Positions 7,856 through 11,556 of a stretch of DNA of 11,556 nt are shown one piece after another. Numbering within the stretch: position 1 is the stretch's first letter; each line of letters opens with the position of its first letter. The DNA is from Proteobacteria bacterium UBA6920 (lineage in GTDB: Bacteria; Pseudomonadota; Gammaproteobacteria; SG8-11): the NCBI GenBank assembly GCA_002448875.1, contig DKAS01000126.1, positions 201 to 11,756 of the forward strand, written 5' to 3'. A program made the translations under genes and the position numbers. The notes beneath the pieces are model-generated. The model was not told the origin of the DNA, made no database searches, and was given only the letters and a program-made list of their open reading frames with translations.

Positions 7856-8819
7856 ACCGGCCGACCAGCCCGACGTCGAACAACCGTTCATCGCCCACCT
7901 CGTCGAGCTGCGCGACCGGCTGCTGCGCTGCGTCATCGCGGTGCTGGTGGTGTTTCTCTGCCTGGCGCCATTCACCAACCAGCTCTATACCTTCGTCGCC
8001 GGACCGCTGATCAAGCACATGCCGGCCAACGGCTCGATGATAGCCACGGAAGTGGCCTCGCCGTTTTTCACGCCGGTGAAGCTGACGCTGGTCATCGCCG
8101 TTTTCATCGCCATTCCGGTACTGCTGCATCAGGCCTGGGCCTTTGTCGCCCCCGGCCTGTACCGGCGCGAACGCCTGCTGGCCCTGCCGTTGCTGATATC
8201 CAGCACCATCCTGTTCTACCTGGGCATGGCCTTCGCCTATTACGCCGTCTTCCCCCTGGTGTTTGCCTACATGAACAGCACCGCCCCGGAAGGGGTGGCG
8301 GTGATGACCGACATCACCAAGTATCTGGACTTCGTTCTCAAGATGTTTTTCGCCTTCGGGCTCACCTTTGAAATCCCGGTCGCCACCGTGCTCCTGGTGT
8401 GGGCCGGCATTGCCACCCCGCAAAGTCTGGCCGCTAAACGGCCCTATATCATCGTCGGCGCCTTTACCCTGGGCATGCTGCTGACGCCGCCGGATGTCTT
8501 CTCCCAGACCCTGATGGCGATTCCCATGATTCTGCTGTTCGAAGCCGGATTGCTGGTGTCCAAGCTGGTGATCAAGTACAAGAGCGACAGCGCGGCAGAG
8601 GAAGATGCCGACGGGGAAGCGCCGTTGGAAACGCTGCCGATGGCGCCCGCCGCCAGCGGCGACGACGCCGGGCAGCGTTATTCCTGGGAGGACGAGCTGC
8701 ACGACGGCGAACGCCAGCGGCCGCTGACGCCCGAGGAAATGGACGCGGAGCTGGATCGCATCGAGGCCGACGAGGCTGCCGCCAGGCAGGACAAACCCGG
8801 TGGCCCCACCGGTGCGTAA
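7836..8819 (+). CDS. tatC: Sec-independent protein translocase subunit TatC, with long acidic C-terminal tail
   Basis: TatC is the six-helix inner-membrane core of the twin-arginine translocase and binds the RR motif on its cytoplasmic side. The core (about residues 17-248) is complete: [14 protein letters not shown] (E24), [18 protein letters not shown] (F103, E112), [14 protein letters not shown] (E179), and [18 protein letters not shown] (D220). These match the signal-recognition residues known from E. coli TatC. The protein is 327 residues against 258 in E. coli. The extra 79 residues form a cytoplasmic tail that is strongly acidic, Ala-rich and probably helical near its end ([19 protein letters not shown]). 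The ATG lies inside tatB, so translation is likely coupled. Confidence 0.97.
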   Translation: MASKNHKPADQPDVEQPFIAHLVELRDRLLRCVIAVLVVFLCLAPFTNQLYTFVAGPLIKHMPANGSMIATEVASPFFTPVKLTLVIAVFIAIPVLLHQAWAFVAPGLYRRERLLALPLLISSTILFYLGMAFAYYAVFPLVFAYMNSTAPEGVAVMTDITKYLDFVLKMFFAFGLTFEIPVATVLLVWAGIATPQSLAAKRPYIIVGAFTLGMLLTPPDVFSQTLMAIPMILLFEAGLLVSKLVIKYKSDSAAEEDADGEAPLETLPMAPAASGDDAGQRYSWEDELHDGERQRPLTPEEMDAELDRIEADEAAARQDKPGGPTGA

Positions 8820-8848
8820 ACAGGGCCGGCCAGCCGCCGTGACCGACC

Positions 8849-10393
8849 ATGCCTGAGCTCGCCGGCAAAGGCGCCGCCCGCTGGCTGCCGTGGCTGTTTT
8901 TCCTTCTGATCTTTCTGTTCTACACCTTCCCGATGGGGCTCAGCGACTTCTGGTGGCACCTGAACAGCGGCCGCTGGATCTGGCAGCACCAGGCCCTGTT
9001 CAGCGTCGACCCGTTCACCTACAGTTACGCCAAGGACGACGATATACGCCGCGTCGTCATCAGCCGCGCCTATTACCTGGGGCAGCTCAGTTACTATTTC
9101 CTCTACACCTGGTTCGGCATCTGGGGCCTGCTGCTGTACAAAGCCACGCTGCTCACCCTGCCGCTGTTTCTTTTGTGGCGCTGGCTGCTGGGCAACGGCG
9201 TCGAATGGCGTCTGGTGCTGTGCCTGCTGACGCCGCTACCGTTTCTGCTGTATCGCTTCGATGAGCTGCGACCGCATATTTTTTCCTTCATCGGCGTACT
9301 GCTGGTGCTGCTGCAGCTGGAATACATGAGCCAGCGCCTGCGCCGCGGCCAGGCACTGGCGCACTATCGCTGGCTGCTGCCCCTGACCACGCTGCTGTGG
9401 GCCAATCTGCACCGCGGTTTCATCTTCGGCTGGGTGCTGCTGCTGGTCTATGGCGCCTACGAACTGTGGTACTGGCGCCGGCTGGCGCCGACTGGCGACC
9501 GGCGGCCACTGCACATCTATCTGGGGGTACTGGCGGCGGCCATGGCGGTGTCAATCCTCAATCCCAACGGGGTGAACGCGCTGCTGGCCAATATCGACGA
9601 ACTCAATGGCCCGTTCATGCGGGTAGTGGACGAATACTTTCCCCTTTATACCTATGCGCGGACCTACCAGGCGCCGGCGATATTCTATGGCGCCCTGACC
9701 CTGGTCCTGGTCTGTGCCGGCCTGGGCTGGCACTACCGGCAACACCTGCAGTGGCGCCATGGCCTGCTGTTCATGCTGTTCGCCTATGAGGGTTTCGCCA
9801 CGTTTCGCTTCAGTTATTTTCAAGCGCTGCTGCTGCCGGCTCTGGTGGCGCCGGCGCTGGCGGCCGCCAGCGCCTGGCCAGCCAGGCATGCCTCCCGCCT
9901 GCTGGCCCTGGCCCTGGCCCTGGCGCTGGCGGTGCTGATCTGGGGTGTCAGCGGCCGCAGCGCCCTGTGGCACGGGCCGCTGGAGACCGCCTATTTTCCC
10001 GACCGCGCCGCCGCGTTTCTGCGCCAGCATCCACCGTCGGGCCGGCTGTTCAACGCCTTCGAATACGGCGGGTACCTGGGCTGGGAATTGTATCCGCAGA
10101 CGCCGGTGTTCATCGATCAGCGCAATCTGGATTTCACGGTGTGGACCGACTACAACGCCGCCTGGCAAGGCCGCTACGCTGAGGTCTTCCAGCGGTACAC
10201 CATCGACAGCGTCGTCTTCTATGCGCGCCAGCCGGTACTCAATCGGCCACCGCCGCTGGTCCTGGCCCTGTTGGCGGACCCACAATGGGAAGCGGTTTAT
10301 TTCGACGGCATCAGCATCATCCTGCAGCGGGCCGCCGACCCTGCCCTGGCACCGCTCGACAAGGACAAAATCCGCGCTTTCCTCGGCTCTTAG
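8849..10393 (+). CDS. polytopic membrane protein resembling GT-C glycosyltransferases
   Basis: A 514-residue protein with about nine or ten hydrophobic segments between residues 12 and 368, followed by a soluble domain of about 140 residues. Recognisable patterns are LSDFWWHLNSGRWI (31-44) in the first periplasmic loop, RFDELRPHIFSF (136-147), WANLHRGFIFGW (184-195), ILNPNGVNALL (237-247) and FRFSYFQALLLPALVAP (319-335). The C-terminal domain has RLFNAFEYGGYLGWELYP and PVFIDQRNLDF. An acidic loop after the first helix plus D-x-W-W-H-L suits GT-C enzymes that use lipid-linked sugars, but no substrate can be read from the sequence. It starts 29 nt after tatC without a clear Shine-Dalgarno sequence and may belong to the same transcript. 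Function is inferred from architecture only. Confidence 0.8.
   Translation: MPELAGKGAARWLPWLFFLLIFLFYTFPMGLSDFWWHLNSGRWIWQHQALFSVDPFTYSYAKDDDIRRVVISRAYYLGQLSYYFLYTWFGIWGLLLYKATLLTLPLFLLWRWLLGNGVEWRLVLCLLTPLPFLLYRFDELRPHIFSFIGVLLVLLQLEYMSQRLRRGQALAHYRWLLPLTTLLWANLHRGFIFGWVLLLVYGAYELWYWRRLAPTGDRRPLHIYLGVLAAAMAVSILNPNGVNALLANIDELNGPFMRVVDEYFPLYTYARTYQAPAIFYGALTLVLVCAGLGWHYRQHLQWRHGLLFMLFAYEGFATFRFSYFQALLLPALVAPALAAASAWPARHASRLLALALALALAVLIWGVSGRSALWHGPLETAYFPDRAAAFLRQHPPSGRLFNAFEYGGYLGWELYPQTPVFIDQRNLDFTVWTDYNAAWQGRYAEVFQRYTIDSVVFYARQPVLNRPPPLVLALLADPQWEAVYFDGISIILQRAADPALAPLDKDKIRAFLGS
9902..9931 (+). repeat. five in-frame hexamer repeats, CTGGCC/CTGGCG
   Basis: Three copies of CTGGCC are followed by two of CTGGCG. 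They encode alternating Leu-Ala (LALALALALA) in the last predicted membrane helix of the GT-C-like protein. Because the unit is 6 bp, slippage would lengthen or shorten the helix by two residues without a frameshift. Confidence 0.7.
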
Positions 10394-10404
10394 CTCCGGC
10401 CGCC

Positions 10405-10435
10405 CCGGCGCACTCCGCCGGTCGGGTACATTTTT
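10405..10435 (+). terminator. possible weak terminator after the tat-linked operon
   Basis: CCGGCG at 10405-10410 pairs perfectly with CGCCGG at 10416-10421 around a 5-nt loop (CACTC). A run of five T follows at 10431-10435, about 9 nt beyond the stem. The gap between stem and T-run is longer than in efficient intrinsic terminators, so termination here would be partial at best. It lies 12 nt after the stop of the GT-C-like gene. Confidence 0.3.
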
Positions 10436-10487
10436 CGTCCGGCCACCGCACCGCAACTGTACGGCGGCCAGGGCGGCGAAATTCGGG

Positions 10488-10493
10488 TAAAAT
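10488..10493 (+). promoter_or_regulatory. candidate -10 box for the downstream exported-protein gene
   Basis: TAAAAT within GGGTAAAATACT is a good sigma-70 -10 match, 42 nt before the ATG at 10536. The region 16-18 bp upstream (GCGGCCAGGG) has no recognisable -35 box, so the site would need an activator or another sigma factor. The 142-bp spacer and the change of gene type make a separate promoter here likely on general grounds. Confidence 0.3.
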
Positions 10494-10535
10494 ACTCGGC
10501 AACAGTAACAATCATCGGCCGCCGGCGGAGGCACC

Positions 10536-11147
10536 ATGAACCAGAGTCATTTTTTTTCCCGGGCATTCATTGCCGGCGTATGTGCGGTGCTGGTCGCCTA
10601 TGTGTTCGCCACCAACACCTCGGCTGAAGGCGACACCGCAGCCGGCGATGGCGGCGGCAGCGGCATCGCCAGCGGCCATGGCAACGCTCATGACGGCCTG
10701 AACCGCAAGGAATATGGCGGCCAGTTCGCCCTGCAGGACAATTCCTCCCGCTACTGGCCGGACGTGCAAGCCTGCCTGGGCAACTGGGGCGAGCATCCGT
10801 TCAAGCAACCGGATGAACTGCGCTTTCGCGTCATCGATCCCGACCTCAAGCTGTTCGGCCTGGGTGGCAACGTGGTGGACACGGCGCAAACCAGCTATCC
10901 GCAGCTGATCTATATCCGCCCGGCGGTCAGCGTCATGTCCAAGGCCACCTATGAGTTAATGAACGAAAACGGCTGGTACTGCTTCAAAGCCAAGGTCAAC
11001 GTGATGAGCAAATCCATCATCAAAACCGGCTGCAACACCCATGTGGCCACCACCAAGGGCCGGACCACGGTGCTGGGCAAGGGCGAAGACGAAAAGAAAG
11101 GCACCACCGTCATGGGAAAATCCGTGGTCGAACGCACCTGCGACTGA
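10536..11147 (+). CDS. exported protein of unknown function with repeated V-x-V-M-S/G-K motif
   Basis: I do not recognise this 203-residue protein. The N-terminus has a hydrophobic stretch (about 6-25) and a plausible signal peptidase site after NTSA (residue 30), so the mature protein should be periplasmic or secreted. A Gly/Ser-rich linker (38-51) follows. The folded part starts near residue 58 and contains YWPDVQACLGNWGEHPF and LRFRVIDPDLKLFGLGG. The last third repeats a short motif: VSVMSKA (131), VNVMSKS (154), TTVLGKG (177), TTVMGKS (190). Four cysteines remain after cleavage (80, 149, 166, 202), enough for two disulfides. GGAGG at 10527-10531 is a strong Shine-Dalgarno sequence, 4 nt before the ATG. 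There is no twin-arginine motif and no lipobox. Confidence 0.8.
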   Translation: MNQSHFFSRAFIAGVCAVLVAYVFATNTSAEGDTAAGDGGGSGIASGHGNAHDGLNRKEYGGQFALQDNSSRYWPDVQACLGNWGEHPFKQPDELRFRVIDPDLKLFGLGGNVVDTAQTSYPQLIYIRPAVSVMSKATYELMNENGWYCFKAKVNVMSKSIIKTGCNTHVATTKGRTTVLGKGEDEKKGTTVMGKSVVERTCD

Positions 11148-11152
11148 CGCGC

Positions 11153-11556
11153 CTACTCCCGCGCCGGGTGCGGCACCGGCCGTTGCGAGACCCGGGCACT
11201 GACCTGCTGATGCTTGCCGGCGCGCAGCAATTCGATATCCACGGCGCTGTCCGGCTCGGTCTGGGAAATGATCTGCAGCACCTGCTGACTGTCATGAATG
11301 GTCTTGCCGGCGATGCTGGTGATGACATCGCCGGGGCGAATACCGGCCTTGTCCGCCGGTCCGTCGCGCAGTACGCCGGCAACAATCACACCCGCGGTAT
11401 CGCCCAGGCCGAAGGACTCAGCCAGCTGCGGCGTGATATCCTGGGGTTCGACCCCCAGCCAGCCGCGCACCACGTGGCCGTATTGCAGAATTTGCTTCAT
11501 CACCAGTTTGGCGATATCCACCGGGATGGCAAAGCCTATGCCCTGGGAACCGCCGC
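11153..11556 (-). CDS. degS: DegS/AlgW-type periplasmic serine protease, C-terminal part
   Basis: The last 133 codons and stop of a minus-strand gene that continues beyond the window edge. GGSQGIGFAIPVDIAKLVMK is the end of the trypsin-like HtrA protease domain. One PDZ domain follows, with its carboxylate-binding loop in VVRGWLGVEP and the core in AGVIVAGVLRDGPADKAGI and RPGDVITSIAGKTI. The protein stops soon after this single PDZ, which fits membrane-anchored DegS/AlgW rather than DegP/DegQ with two PDZ domains. In known species such proteases sense misfolded outer-membrane proteins and cleave the anti-sigma factor RseA/MucA. The catalytic triad and N-terminal anchor lie outside the window. 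A GTG at 11521 is internal and not the true start. The stop faces the preceding gene's stop across 5 bp. Confidence 0.88.
   Translation of the reverse strand, partial: GGSQGIGFAIPVDIAKLVMKQILQYGHVVRGWLGVEPQDITPQLAESFGLGDTAGVIVAGVLRDGPADKAGIRPGDVITSIAGKTIHDSQQVLQIISQTEPDSAVDIELLRAGKHQQVSARVSQRPVPHPARE

Noticed and set aside
11153..11521. A complete small PDZ protein starting at GTG 11521 on the minus strand.
   Set aside because: The frame stays open to the window edge and the residues before the GTG (GGSQGIGFAIP) are the conserved end of an HtrA protease domain, so this is a truncated view of a longer gene.

Overview
The window reads as a GC-rich, gene-dense chromosomal segment from a proteobacterium, most likely a gammaproteobacterium of the Chromatiales/Ectothiorhodospiraceae type or a relative. 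This rests on family traits and gene order, not on a database search. HisG is the short form that needs HisZ, HisB is monofunctional, and HisI and HisE are separate genes, all unlike Escherichia coli. The his cluster follows murA and runs straight into hinT and tatABC, and a DegS/AlgW-type periplasmic protease closes the window. I see no sign of horizontal transfer: no insertion sequence, tRNA, CRISPR array or phage gene.

Layout. Positions 1-150 hold the 3' end of murA (peptidoglycan synthesis). A 90-bp spacer with overlapping hairpins leads into a complete histidine pathway cluster, hisG-hisD-hisC-hisB-hisH-hisA-hisF-hisI-hisE (241-6868). The same strand continues without a clear break into hinT (6872-7204), tatA, tatB and tatC (7231-8819), and a 514-residue polytopic membrane protein resembling GT-C glycosyltransferases (8849-10393). 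A 142-bp spacer with a possible weak terminator and a candidate promoter precedes a 203-residue exported protein of unknown function (10536-11147). The window ends in the 3' part of a degS/algW-like gene on the minus strand (11153 to beyond the edge), whose stop lies 5 bp from the stop of the preceding gene.

How the genes work together. HisG, HisE, HisI, HisA, HisH/HisF, HisB, HisC and HisD cover the route from PRPP plus ATP to histidine. The exceptions are histidinol-phosphate phosphatase, not needed in HisB here because HisB lacks that domain, and HisZ, the regulatory partner of short HisG. Both must be encoded elsewhere. TatA, TatB and TatC form the complete twin-arginine translocase for folded proteins. 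HinT is a purine nucleoside phosphoramidase or nucleotide hydrolase. The distal genes (GT-C-like protein, exported protein, periplasmic protease) all concern the cell envelope.

Most of the window is ordinary core genome. The points deserving a second look are the unknown exported protein with a repeated V-x-V-M/L-S/G-K motif, an 18-codon mini-ORF whose stop overlaps the hisB start, the competing hairpins upstream of hisG, the long acidic tail on TatC, and the tat-linked GT-C-like protein.
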